Origin: Bacteroidales bacterium
Lineage (GTDB): Bacteria > Bacteroidota > Bacteroidia > Bacteroidales > F082
Assembly (NCBI GenBank): GCA_029933565.1
Contig: JAOZNY010000040.1
Coordinates: 1-14,459, forward strand
Length of the DNA stretch: 14,459 nt
Reading direction: 5' to 3'
The notes under the pieces are model-generated. The model ran no database searches. It was given only the letters and a program-made list of their open reading frames with translations, and was not told where the DNA came from. The position numbers were made by a program, and so were the translations under genes. This document shows positions 7,110-14,459 of the stretch, piece after piece (positions within the stretch are counted from its first letter, which is position 1; each line of letters begins with the position of its first letter).

Positions 7110-9200
7110 CTATCTTAAAACAATCTTCTTATCTATTTTGCCTTTTTCACTAATAATGCTCAAGATATAAATTCCTTTAGCCTCATTGCTTATGTCAAAT
7201 GAATGTTTAAACTGTCCGTTGAAGTTATTTATTACTTCATTTCTTATCACTTGACCATTAAGGTTAATTAGTTTAACTTCCAGTTCTCCTGCCTTTTCAA
7301 GTTCAAAACTAACATTCAAAATATCAGAAGATGGATTTGGGTAAACCGAAACATTTTCATAATTACCAATGTTTTCATCAATACCAACACCATCAATAAA
7401 ATATTCAGCAGACCAACCAATATCGCGAACTGCGTTATTTGTGGTCCATGTAATGAATAATGCATTTGTTTCCTCAACAATAGGTTCAGGGATTTCTTGT
7501 CCTGAAAGGTCAGCAATTTCCTGATAATTTGCATTATAAACCTTCACTCTATCTGCACCTTCTTCTGTTAAGAAACTGGTAAACTCAAGAGTAATTCTTA
7601 CTGCTTCAGGATTATCAATTACAAAAGTACAAGTAGTACCATTATCATAATAAAAATCACCGCTACCATCGCCGAAACTACCTGTTGGTTCTGTAAAAGT
7701 TTGTGCTCCACTACACCAGGTTGGTGCCGATGCAGAGTACTCCATTTTAAATCCTGTATTTGATCCAGTTGTAGTAAATGTGATAAAAATCTCATTTCCA
7801 TCATAGTTTATTTGCTCTGGAATTGTTGAGCCCGAATATTCACCTAATAAAGTTCCGTTTTCATCATTTCCACTATAAATTCTCAAATAATCATTTGCAT
7901 CGGTACTAAATTCAACAAATGATAATGAGATACTTTCAATTGAGTCCATTTCTGTTTGAGGAGAAATTAACCAGGATGCATCCATACCAGCAGTATATCC
8001 CTCAACAGGTCCACTGCCATCCGTAATTGATCCTGAAGGCATAATTAATGTGTCGGCACCAGTTGCAATGTAGGGGTAGTTTGCATCACCAGGAATAATA
8101 TTTCTTACCATACCTTGTCCGCTATTAAAACCACCAACATTTTGCAGGCTAAAGAAACCATTTCCTGAGCCGCTCCAGCCAAAGTTAAAGTGATAATAGT
8201 TCATTCCTTCGTAAGCATCGCAAACAAAAGCGTGTCCACCACTTGTGCTAAATCCTGAATAATATAATGGGTGTCCGTCATCAATTTCGTTTTGCATATA
8301 GTTTTCCCAAGCCGAAGTAGAATAGTTATCTTTCTCAATATATTGTGCTTGCGAAGAGTAATTGAAGTGATCTTCCAATGCTCCGGGAACATCCCAACTA
8401 TATGAACCTGATCCGTCAGGGCTAAAATTCATTTGTACTGAAACTGCAGCATGGAATCCAATCTCTGCAATCTCCCATGGGTTGTTATTGTTTATTTGGT
8501 CTTGCATACCATCCCACTCGTAGGTGGCACTTCCAAAGTCAGCAGAAATAACACCGTAAGGATATTGGTAGTAAGAATAAGTACCTGAGCCTGTGTTTGG
8601 GTATCGCCAGTAATGCATAATCATCGACATTGCAGTGGCCACACATCCTACATAAACATGACCACCAGGACCTGCATTATCCTCAGGGCAAAGTAAGTTG
8701 TAAGGATCATCCTGATTCCAAAGTGTTGTTAATAATGGTGTAGTAACATCCCTGTCACCATTTAATAAAATATTCGGGTTGTTTGTCGAATACTTATCCC
8801 ATTGTGATGTAATTTCTGATGTGGCTTTAATTTCATTTTCAATAATAAATGAAGCCTGATCAGTATAATGTTGCATCCAACTTTGAAAGTTGTATGATTG
8901 TTCATTAGAACTAGGGTAGGAGCCACTTACATTGTAACCCAAAACAGGAACAGTTGCATCATTGGCTGAAACTACAACCCAACCATCACTAAAGTTAATA
9001 ACATAATAAGCATCGGCAACTTTATAAGAGTCGATAATATTAATGTCAAGATAATTAAGGCCTTGTCCGAAAGTGTTTGTTTTCTCGAAAAAGAAGTTTA
9101 CAGCAACTTTTTCCGCCTGGTTACGCAATACATCCTTTGCAAATATTGCTGCTGAAAAGGCAAAAAGGACAAAAAGACTAAGTAAAAATTTTGATCTCAT
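7110..9200 (-). CDS. Secreted C10 family (streptopain-like) cysteine protease with CUB-like domains and T9SS sorting signal
   Basis: A 696-residue secreted cysteine protease. Order of parts: signal peptide (1-21, cleavage near IFA/KD); a Spi-type propeptide (about 22-150) with WVVVSAND; the C10 catalytic domain (about 155-370) with nucleophile Cys186 in VGCVATA and His323 in GGHAF, plus the HFNFGWSGSGNGFFSL block (337-352); two CUB-like beta domains (about 382-490 and 496-600); and a Por/T9SS type A sorting domain (about 615-696) with VYPNPSSDILNV and a C-terminal GKIDKKIVLR. Catalytic residues look intact. The layout predicts export by Sec, then passage through the type IX system to the surface or medium. 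Family members include streptopain and interpain; substrates here are unknown. The gene stands alone: convergent with the TamB-like gene and divergent from hutI. Confidence 0.93.
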   Translation of the reverse strand: MRSKFLLSLFVLFAFSAAIFAKDVLRNQAEKVAVNFFFEKTNTFGQGLNYLDINIIDSYKVADAYYVINFSDGWVVVSANDATVPVLGYNVSGSYPSSNEQSYNFQSWMQHYTDQASFIIENEIKATSEITSQWDKYSTNNPNILLNGDRDVTTPLLTTLWNQDDPYNLLCPEDNAGPGGHVYVGCVATAMSMIMHYWRYPNTGSGTYSYYQYPYGVISADFGSATYEWDGMQDQINNNNPWEIAEIGFHAAVSVQMNFSPDGSGSYSWDVPGALEDHFNYSSQAQYIEKDNYSTSAWENYMQNEIDDGHPLYYSGFSTSGGHAFVCDAYEGMNYYHFNFGWSGSGNGFFSLQNVGGFNSGQGMVRNIIPGDANYPYIATGADTLIMPSGSITDGSGPVEGYTAGMDASWLISPQTEMDSIESISLSFVEFSTDANDYLRIYSGNDENGTLLGEYSGSTIPEQINYDGNEIFITFTTTGSNTGFKMEYSASAPTWCSGAQTFTEPTGSFGDGSGDFYYDNGTTCTFVIDNPEAVRITLEFTSFLTEEGADRVKVYNANYQEIADLSGQEIPEPIVEETNALFITWTTNNAVRDIGWSAEYFIDGVGIDENIGNYENVSVYPNPSSDILNVSFELEKAGELEVKLINLNGQVIRNEVINNFNGQFKHSFDISNEAKGIYILSIISEKGKIDKKIVLR

Positions 9201-9242
9201 AAAATAATGTGTTTGAAGTATTTCCTAAATAAATTTCGCGCG

Positions 9243-9250
9243 CAAATATA
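9243..9250 (-). promoter_or_regulatory. Candidate -7 box for the C10 protease gene
   Basis: On the minus strand TATATTTG matches TAnnTTTG exactly, about 43 nt before the ATG at 9200, implying a leader of roughly 36 nt. No TTG is found at the usual -33 distance. A GCGCGC core lies immediately downstream (9238-9243), a striking patch in AT-rich DNA that might be a protein-binding site. Confidence 0.45.
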
Positions 9251-9308
9251 CCTATATTTAACATAAGGTTTTATTGCTTTAAGAATTACAGACAATTTAG
9301 AATTATTA

Positions 9309-9339
9309 TTGGTTGCTTATAATGTATTTTATAGTTTTG
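9309..9339 (+). promoter_or_regulatory. Candidate hutI promoter
   Basis: TTG at 9309-9311 and TAGTTTTG at 9332-9339 are separated by 20 nt, matching the Bacteroidota arrangement of a -33 TTG and a -7 TAnnTTTG box. A start near 9346 would leave a leader of about 85 nt before the hutI ATG. No riboswitch-like structure is evident in that leader. Confidence 0.5.
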
Positions 9340-9429
9340 TAAATTATACTAATTTATTGAAAACGGAATTGAAATATAGACTTTCTTGATTTCTAAAGAT
9401 GGTAAGTTAACACATTAAATAATAAAAGA

Positions 9430-10686
9430 ATGGCAATTTTAATAAAGAACATTAAAGAGTTATTGCAAATTGAAGACACCCCAAAACTATATGTTAAAGG
9501 GCAGGAAATGAAGAAGATGCAAATTTTAAAAGATGCCTGGCTTTTTCTTAAAGAAGGGAAAATTGAAGAATTTGGTCCAATGAACAAGTTTAATGAAAGA
9601 GAGATTTCTAATAAATTTCCGAACATGGAAGTTATTGATGCAAGTGGTAAAATGGTAATGCCTACTTTTGTCGACTCGCATACTCATTTGGTTTATCCTG
9701 CTAGCCGTGAAATAGAATACATTGATAAAATAAAAGGTTTATCCTATGAAGAGATAGCTAAACGAGGAGGTGGAATATTAAATTCAGCAAAGAAAATGAA
9801 GGAAATAAGTGAGGAAGAACTTTTTAATTCTGCAATGAAACGGTTAAATGAAATTGCTGCTTACGGAACAGGTGCTGTTGAGATAAAAAGTGGCTACGGG
9901 CTAACAACCGAAAGCGAACTTAAAATGCTTAGGGTGATAAAAAAACTAAAGGAACATTCACCACTTACAATAAAGGCCAGTTTTCTTGGTGCTCATTCAA
10001 TTCCAGTTGAGTATAGGGGTAAGCAAGAGAAGTACGTAGATTTAGTAATTAATGAGATGTTGCCTCGTGTAGCAGAACAGAAGTTAGCAGATTACTTGGA
10101 TGTATTTTGTGATGTTGGTTTTTTTACTGTAAAAGATACAGAAAGGATACTGGAAGCAGGACAGAAATATGGAATGCGAGGTAAAATACATGCCAACGAA
10201 TTAGATTATTCTGGAGGTATTCAGACTGGAGTAAAGTATAATGCTCTTTCGGTCGATCATTTGGAGTTTACCGGAAATGAAGAAATTGAAGCCTTGCTAG
10301 GCTCCGAAACTATGCCAACAATATTGCCCGGTGCAGCATTTTTTTTAGGAATGGTTTATGCACCAGCCCGTAAAATGATTGATGCCGGTTTGCCAATTGC
10401 AATGGCCAGCGATTTTAATCCAGGTTCATCGCCTTCCGGTAATATGCAATTTATTCTTTCAATGGCAAGCATTGCTTATAAAATGCTACCTGAAGAAGCC
10501 ATAAACGCAACAACAATTAACACCGCCTATGCAATGGGTTTGAGCAAGGAGTTGGGAAGTATTGCCAAAGGGAAGAAAGCAAATGTAATTATTACTAGCG
10601 AAATTCCATCCTACGAATATTTGCCATATTATTATGGAACAAACAAAGTTGAAACAGTAATTCTTAATGGTGAACGTTTTAATTAG
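9430..10686 (+). CDS. hutI: Imidazolonepropionase HutI
   Basis: HutI hydrolyses 4-imidazolone-5-propanoate to N-formimino-L-glutamate, the third step of histidine degradation, in the cytoplasm. The 418-residue protein belongs to the metal-dependent amidohydrolase superfamily. Metal-ligand candidates are His84 and His86 (DSHTHL), His254 (KIHANELDYSGG) and Asp328 (ASDFNPGSSPSG), spaced as in characterised HutI. Other conserved blocks are EIKSGYGL (151-158), GAHS (187-190), VDHLEF (275-280) and a C-terminal GSIAKGKKANVII segment typical of these hydrolases. The ATG at 9430 follows an A-rich leader without a clear Shine-Dalgarno site. No hutH, hutU or hutG lies in the window, so the rest of the pathway must be elsewhere. 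The next genes degrade lysine and probably have their own promoter. Confidence 0.96.
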   Translation: MAILIKNIKELLQIEDTPKLYVKGQEMKKMQILKDAWLFLKEGKIEEFGPMNKFNEREISNKFPNMEVIDASGKMVMPTFVDSHTHLVYPASREIEYIDKIKGLSYEEIAKRGGGILNSAKKMKEISEEELFNSAMKRLNEIAAYGTGAVEIKSGYGLTTESELKMLRVIKKLKEHSPLTIKASFLGAHSIPVEYRGKQEKYVDLVINEMLPRVAEQKLADYLDVFCDVGFFTVKDTERILEAGQKYGMRGKIHANELDYSGGIQTGVKYNALSVDHLEFTGNEEIEALLGSETMPTILPGAAFFLGMVYAPARKMIDAGLPIAMASDFNPGSSPSGNMQFILSMASIAYKMLPEEAINATTINTAYAMGLSKELGSIAKGKKANVIITSEIPSYEYLPYYYGTNKVETVILNGERFN

Positions 10687-10742
10687 CCTCTAAAAACAGT
10701 AATTGTTCAGATATTTTATCTTTTCTAAAATTTAGTAAATAT

Positions 10743-10769
10743 TTATAAAAAAAAACTATTTTTTTATAA
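10743..10769. repeat. Perfect A/T-only inverted repeat between hutI and the lysine catabolism genes
   Basis: TTATAAAAAAA (10743-10753) and TTTTTTTATAA (10759-10769) are perfect 11-nt inverted copies around a 5-nt loop. It could form a weak terminator for hutI transcripts, or act as curved A-tract/UP-like DNA upstream of the next promoter. With no G-C pairs in the stem, terminator strength would be low. Confidence 0.45.
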
Positions 10770-10787
10770 GTCCGTATTTATATTTTT

Positions 10788-10795
10788 TAAGTTTG
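10788..10795 (+). promoter_or_regulatory. Candidate -7 box for the lysine-ketoglutarate reductase gene
   Basis: TAAGTTTG matches TAnnTTTG exactly and would start transcription near 10802, about 18 nt before the ATG at 10820. The box overlaps an in-frame TTG at 10793, which argues against that codon being the translation start. No clear TTG at -33; the region upstream is T-rich. Confidence 0.5.
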
Positions 10796-10819
10796 CTGAT
10801 TATAGAAAACAAAATTATT

Positions 10820-12121
10820 ATGCATAAAGTAGGAATTAGATACGAAGATAAATATGTGATGGAAAGAAGGATTGCTTTGGTTCCGGATCATGTAAAACAA
10901 TTAATTGAAAAAGGAATAGACATTGAAGTGGTTAGGTCTCCTAAAAGGATTTTCAATGATGATGAATTTAAGGATGCAGGAGCCGATATCGTAGATGAAG
11001 TAACAGATTCTCAGGTTATCCTGGGAGTAAAAGAAATGCCGATAGGATATTTTAGAGAAGGTAAGGCTTATATTTTCTTTTCTCATACCATAAAAGGGCA
11101 GTCATATAATATGCCTCTTTTAAAGAATATGATGGACAGTAAGATTACTCTAATTGACTATGAAAAAATTGCTGATGACAGTGGCAAAAGACTAATCTTC
11201 TTTGGTAGGTTTGCCGGTTTGGCCGGGATGATAAACTCACTTTGGTCGCTTGGGCAAAGGTGGAATGTTCAAGGATTGGAAAACTGTTTCCTAAAAATAA
11301 AGCAAACACACAAATACAATTCGTTGGTTGAAGCAAAAGCAGTTATTAAAGAAGTTGGTAATTTTATTGCAGAAAACGGACTTCCACAAAGTGTTTCACC
11401 TTTGGTTGTTGGCATTACCGGATATGGTAATGTTGCAAATGGTGCTAAAGAAATACTTGACCTTTTACCTACCGAAGAAATTAGCCCTGATGAACTTATT
11501 GGACTAAAGAATAAAAAAGATATTTCAAATAAGAAAGTTTATGTAGTTGTATTTAAAGAAGAACATTTGTCGAAACCATTAGAAGAGGGAAAAGATTTTG
11601 ATCTTCAGGAATACTACAATCATCCTGAACGTTTTGAGAGTCAGTTTGAACAATATATCCCTCACATGACTATTTTAATGAATTGCATGTATTGGGATGA
11701 TAATTACCCTAGAATAGTAACTAAGGAATATTTGAAAGGTTTGTTTGCAGATGGTAATCCAAAATTAAGTGTAGTTGGTGATGTAACCTGCGACCCCGAT
11801 GGATCCATTGAATGTACTCACAAAGGAACTGAAATAGAAGATCCTGTTTTTGTTTATAATCCTGCCACAGGTGAACCTACAATGGGTTTTAATGGCGATG
11901 GACTTTTAATTATGGCTGTTGATATTCTGCCTAGCGAATTACCTCGCGAATCTTCACAAACTTTCAGTGATGCACTTATTGGTTTTATGCCAAAAATTGC
12001 ATCCGCCGACTATAACAACTCATTCGAAGAATTAGATATTCCGGCTGAAATAAAAAGGGCAACCATTCTTCATAAAGGAGAACTTACACCTGATTATAAG
12101 TATCTTGAAGAGTATTTATAA
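10820..12121 (+). CDS. Lysine-ketoglutarate reductase (saccharopine dehydrogenase, lysine-forming type; LKR half of AASS)
   Basis: Predicted to condense L-lysine with 2-oxoglutarate and reduce the adduct to saccharopine, the first step of saccharopine-pathway lysine degradation. The 433-residue protein follows the N-terminal half of animal/plant AASS (LKR/SDH) from end to end: ERRIALVPDHVKQ (15-27), GVKEMP with Lys71, the FFSHTIKGQ block with His89, LIDYEKI (111-117), a Rossmann-type GYGNVANGA (201-209), then blocks around NHPERF, MYWDDNYPR, VGDVTCDPDGSIE and ILPSELPRES. Lys71 and His89 are candidate catalytic residues by analogy with fungal Lys1. I chose the ATG at 10820 over an in-frame TTG 27 nt upstream because that codon lies in the likely promoter and the ATG gives the conserved start. 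The partner saccharopine dehydrogenase gene follows after 87 nt. Confidence 0.88.
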   Translation: MHKVGIRYEDKYVMERRIALVPDHVKQLIEKGIDIEVVRSPKRIFNDDEFKDAGADIVDEVTDSQVILGVKEMPIGYFREGKAYIFFSHTIKGQSYNMPLLKNMMDSKITLIDYEKIADDSGKRLIFFGRFAGLAGMINSLWSLGQRWNVQGLENCFLKIKQTHKYNSLVEAKAVIKEVGNFIAENGLPQSVSPLVVGITGYGNVANGAKEILDLLPTEEISPDELIGLKNKKDISNKKVYVVVFKEEHLSKPLEEGKDFDLQEYYNHPERFESQFEQYIPHMTILMNCMYWDDNYPRIVTKEYLKGLFADGNPKLSVVGDVTCDPDGSIECTHKGTEIEDPVFVYNPATGEPTMGFNGDGLLIMAVDILPSELPRESSQTFSDALIGFMPKIASADYNNSFEELDIPAEIKRATILHKGELTPDYKYLEEYL

Positions 12122-12208
12122 TAAGCTAAACAAGTAAATAAAAAGAAACATTTTATAATATTGACCAATTTTAAAATCAAATAAATTAAACAGTTTACTT
12201 AAAAAAGG

Positions 12209-13546
12209 ATGAAGAATATTTTAATCCTGGGAGCAGGGCTCTCAACAATTAGTTTAATTGATTATCTGCTAAAAAACGCAGAAGAAAATCAATGGGAAAT
12301 TACTGTTGGCGACATCGACGAAGAGGTGGCCAGAAAGAAGGTTAACGGTAGTCAGTATGGCAAATCAATGAAATTTGATATTGAAGATGAAGGACTGACA
12401 CATAAATCAATTGCTGCCTGCGATATTGTAATCTCGATGCTTCCGGCATTTATGCATTTGAAAGTTGCAGAAAAATGCATTGAGTTAAAAAAACCAATGC
12501 TAACAGCATCTTATGCTACACCTGAGATTAAGGCTTTGAGTGAAAAGGCAAAAGAAGCAGGTATCCCTATTATGATGGAGTTGGGTGTTGATCCCGGTAT
12601 CGATCATATGTCGGCGATGAATGTTATTGACAGGATAAAAAGCGAAGGTGGCGAAATAAAGTCATTTTATTCTTTTACAGGTGGTCTTGTGGCCCCAGAG
12701 TTTGACAACAACCCATGGAATTATAAATTTACATGGAATCCTAGAAATGTAGTTCTTGCAGGAAATGGTGAGTCAAAGTTTATAAATGCTGGCCGCTATA
12801 AATATATTCCTTACCATCGTCTTTTCGATAGGGTTATGCAACGTAAAATTCTTAGTTATGGCGATTTTGAAGTTTATGCAAATCGCGATTCTTTGGGATA
12901 TAGGGAAATTTATGGACTTGAGGATATCCCATCTATGTACAGGGGAACAGTTAGACGTCCTGGATTTTCAAAAGCATGGAATGTATTTGTTCGATTGGGA
13001 GCAACCGAAGATACTTATACAATAGAAGATTCAGAGAACATGACGTATCGTCAGTTTATTAACTTATTTCTTCGTTTCGATCCAAATATGCCAGTTGAAA
13101 TTAAACTACAGCAATATTGTGTTAATGCCTGCGATCCTGTAGTGATGGAAAAACTAAAATGGCTAGGGATATTTGACAAAAGAAAGATTGGTCTTAAAAA
13201 TGCAACACCTGCTCAAATTCTTTTAAAACTGCTGCTTGAGAAATGGACTATGGACCCTCACGACAGGGATATGCTAATCATGCAGCACGAGTTTAAATTT
13301 GAGGTTAATGGAGAAGAGAAAATGATAATATCCGCAATGGTTGCTGAAGGTAAAAATCATGAGGAAACCGCTATGGCTATGACTGTAGGACTCCCCTTGG
13401 CTATTACAACAAAACTTTTCCTACAAGGTAAATTGAAAAGAAAAGGACTTGTCTTACCTATTCATGAAGATATTTACAAACCCGTTCTGGCAGAGCTTGA
13501 ATTGTTTGGTATAAGATTTGAGGAAAGAGAATACATGATGGGATAG
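12209..13546 (+). CDS. Saccharopine dehydrogenase (glutamate-forming; SDH half of AASS)
   Basis: Predicted to oxidise saccharopine to 2-aminoadipate 6-semialdehyde plus L-glutamate, the second step of lysine degradation. The 445-residue protein matches the C-terminal half of AASS and fungal Lys9. It has an N-terminal Rossmann motif LGAGLST (7-13), DIVISMLP (72-79), TASYATPEIKAL (99-110), GVDPGIDHMSAM (126-137), SFYSFTGGLVAPE (152-164) with NPWNYKFTWNPR, and C-terminal TVGLPLAITTKLFLQGKL. The ATG at 12209 is preceded by AAAAAAGG, a slightly purine-rich leader. The 87-nt gap after the reductase gene has no terminator; TAATATTG at 12156-12163 is one mismatch from a -7 box and could add a weak internal promoter. 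Together the two genes form a complete lysine-to-semialdehyde module; the following semialdehyde dehydrogenase is not in the window. A role in lysine synthesis is possible but less likely given the reductase type. Confidence 0.9.
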   Translation: MKNILILGAGLSTISLIDYLLKNAEENQWEITVGDIDEEVARKKVNGSQYGKSMKFDIEDEGLTHKSIAACDIVISMLPAFMHLKVAEKCIELKKPMLTASYATPEIKALSEKAKEAGIPIMMELGVDPGIDHMSAMNVIDRIKSEGGEIKSFYSFTGGLVAPEFDNNPWNYKFTWNPRNVVLAGNGESKFINAGRYKYIPYHRLFDRVMQRKILSYGDFEVYANRDSLGYREIYGLEDIPSMYRGTVRRPGFSKAWNVFVRLGATEDTYTIEDSENMTYRQFINLFLRFDPNMPVEIKLQQYCVNACDPVVMEKLKWLGIFDKRKIGLKNATPAQILLKLLLEKWTMDPHDRDMLIMQHEFKFEVNGEEKMIISAMVAEGKNHEETAMAMTVGLPLAITTKLFLQGKLKRKGLVLPIHEDIYKPVLAELELFGIRFEEREYMMG

Positions 13547-13604
13547 AGGAGATTGCTAATTGCCTATTACTATTGTTTTATGTAAATAAGTTAACTGGGA
13601 ATGC

Positions 13605-13678
13605 CATTAATTAATGATTTGGTAACTTCCTTTTGATTTTATTAATAGAATTTTAGCAAATAATTATTTACTATTAAT
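13605..13678. repeat. Cluster of A/T palindromes upstream of the TerB/DjlA-like gene
   Basis: CATTAATTAATG (13605-13616) is a perfect 12-nt palindrome. Further on, ATTAATAG (13641-13648) and CTATTAAT (13671-13678) form an inverted repeat that encloses another perfect 12-nt palindrome, AAATAATTATTT (13658-13669). They lie in the 194-nt gap (13547-13740), which holds no gene and no G/C-stem terminator. They may be operator-like sites or chance in AT-rich DNA. Confidence 0.35.
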
Positions 13679-13740
13679 TTTAAGGCATAGAGGATGTTTT
13701 TTATGTTTTAATTCCTGCTCCCATAATTCAAATTTTTAAT

Positions 13741-14459
13741 ATGAAGTATTTAATAATAATAATCCTAATAGGTATTGCGCTATATTATGCCATGAAGTGG
13801 AAAAGCCCTGCCGGAAAAAGTAATACAGATTCGAACGATAATAATGATCCTTACAGTTCTTCGGGAAGAAATAACCGAAATAACTCTTCAACAGATAGTG
13901 GACCATATGTAAACTCAGGTTCTTCAAATAATTCGAATAAAGGAGGAACTAATTATGCCAAGTGGATAGGTGGAGGCCTAGGTTGGGCGTTTGGTGGACC
14001 AATTGGTGGAGTGCTTGGTTTTATGATGGGCTCTATGTTTTCGGGGGCTGGTAGTGGTACTCAGCAATATGGACAAACTCAGTCGGGCGATTTTAGTTTG
14101 TCGCTTTTAATTCTTACAGCAGCGGTAATGAAAGCCGATGGAACTGTTAAGCGCTCTGAACTTGATTACGTAAAAAGGTTTTTAGACAATAATTTTGGGA
14201 CTGCAAAATCACCTCAGTACATTAAAATGTTGGGAGAAATACTTAAGCAAGACCTTAATGTGCAGGATGTTAGTAGGCAGATATCGCAGTATATGGATTA
14301 TGGCTCGAGGATGATGCTGGTTCAATATCTTTTTGGCATTGCTCAGGCCGATGGTAAAACCCATCCTAGCGAAATTGATATGATACAGCTTATTGCAAAT
14401 TTTATGGGTATTAATCTTAAGGATTATGAGTCGATAAAAGCAATGTTTGTTGACGATAC
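13741..14459 (+). CDS. TerB/DjlA-like membrane protein, 5' part (runs off the window)
   Basis: An ATG at 13741 opens a frame that continues past the window edge; 239 residues are visible. Order of parts: a hydrophobic N-terminus (3-18), a Ser/Asn-rich low-complexity linker (about 25-70), a glycine-rich hydrophobic segment WIGGGLGWAFGGPIGGVLGF (75-94) like the membrane-dimerisation segment of DjlA, then a TerB-type helical domain (about 117-237) with the repeated acidic pattern MKADGTVKRSE (130-140) and AQADGKTHPSEID (201-213). In DjlA-like co-chaperones a J-domain follows TerB; here that region would lie beyond the edge, so its presence is a prediction. DjlA proteins stimulate DnaK at the inner membrane. 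A weak -7-like TATGTTTT sits at 13702-13709. It could instead be a TerB-only protein. Confidence 0.8.
   Translation, partial: MKYLIIIILIGIALYYAMKWKSPAGKSNTDSNDNNDPYSSSGRNNRNNSSTDSGPYVNSGSSNNSNKGGTNYAKWIGGGLGWAFGGPIGGVLGFMMGSMFSGAGSGTQQYGQTQSGDFSLSLLILTAAVMKADGTVKRSELDYVKRFLDNNFGTAKSPQYIKMLGEILKQDLNVQDVSRQISQYMDYGSRMMLVQYLFGIAQADGKTHPSEIDMIQLIANFMGINLKDYESIKAMFVDD

Noticed and set aside
7316..8392. Small minus-strand open frames inside the C10 protease gene
   Set aside because: They are alternative frames of a gene with clear domains and catalytic residues; their translations are low complexity.
10793..10819. TTG start for the lysine-ketoglutarate reductase adding nine residues
   Set aside because: The TTG is part of an exact TAnnTTTG promoter box, and the ATG at 10820 gives the conserved start of the family.
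12786..13025. 79-residue open frame inside the saccharopine dehydrogenase gene
   Set aside because: It overlaps a strongly conserved gene in another frame and shows no recognisable motif.
13736..13927. Minus-strand 63-residue open frame
   Set aside because: It is antisense to the start of the TerB/DjlA-like gene, whose translation has recognisable membrane and TerB segments.

Overview
The window reads as a chromosomal segment of an AT-rich member of the Bacteroidota, probably Bacteroidales or a related order. Four signs support this: a type IX secretion (Por) C-terminal sorting domain on a secreted protease, promoter -7 boxes of the TAnnTTTG type, start codons without clear Shine-Dalgarno sequences, and the gene families present (C10 peptidase, TamB next to tsaD, MbnP/cytochrome peroxidase pair). 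There are no mobile elements, phage genes, CRISPR arrays or RNA genes that I can see. Most of the content is housekeeping or catabolic, and I found no clearly undescribed multi-gene system.

Layout. Positions 1-1287 (+) hold the tail of a probable MbnP-like protein followed 7 nt later by a di-haem cytochrome c peroxidase lipoprotein; the two look like a periplasmic redox pair. A short convergent gap (1288-1373) made of degenerate heptad repeats separates this from tsaD (-), the tRNA t6A transferase. tsaD and a 1497-residue TamB-like envelope protein (+) start back to back with no intergenic base, so each promoter must lie inside the other gene. The TamB-like gene converges on a secreted C10 (streptopain-type) protease with two CUB-like domains and a T9SS signal (-). 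The gap between them holds a repeat-like hairpin element and a probable bidirectional terminator.

From 9430 onward the genes are on the + strand: hutI (histidine degradation), then a two-gene lysine catabolism unit (lysine-ketoglutarate reductase and saccharopine dehydrogenase) that is colinear with the two halves of the animal/plant bifunctional enzyme AASS (LKR/SDH). hutI and the lysine genes probably have separate promoters but share an amino-acid-degrading theme that yields glutamate or its precursor. The window ends inside a TerB/DjlA-like membrane co-chaperone gene.

The features most worth a second look are the MbnP/MbnH-like pair and its altered WDGR motif, the zero-gap divergent tsaD/TamB start, the split LKR/SDH pair, the heptad repeat tract, and the repeat-like hairpin at 6957-6990.
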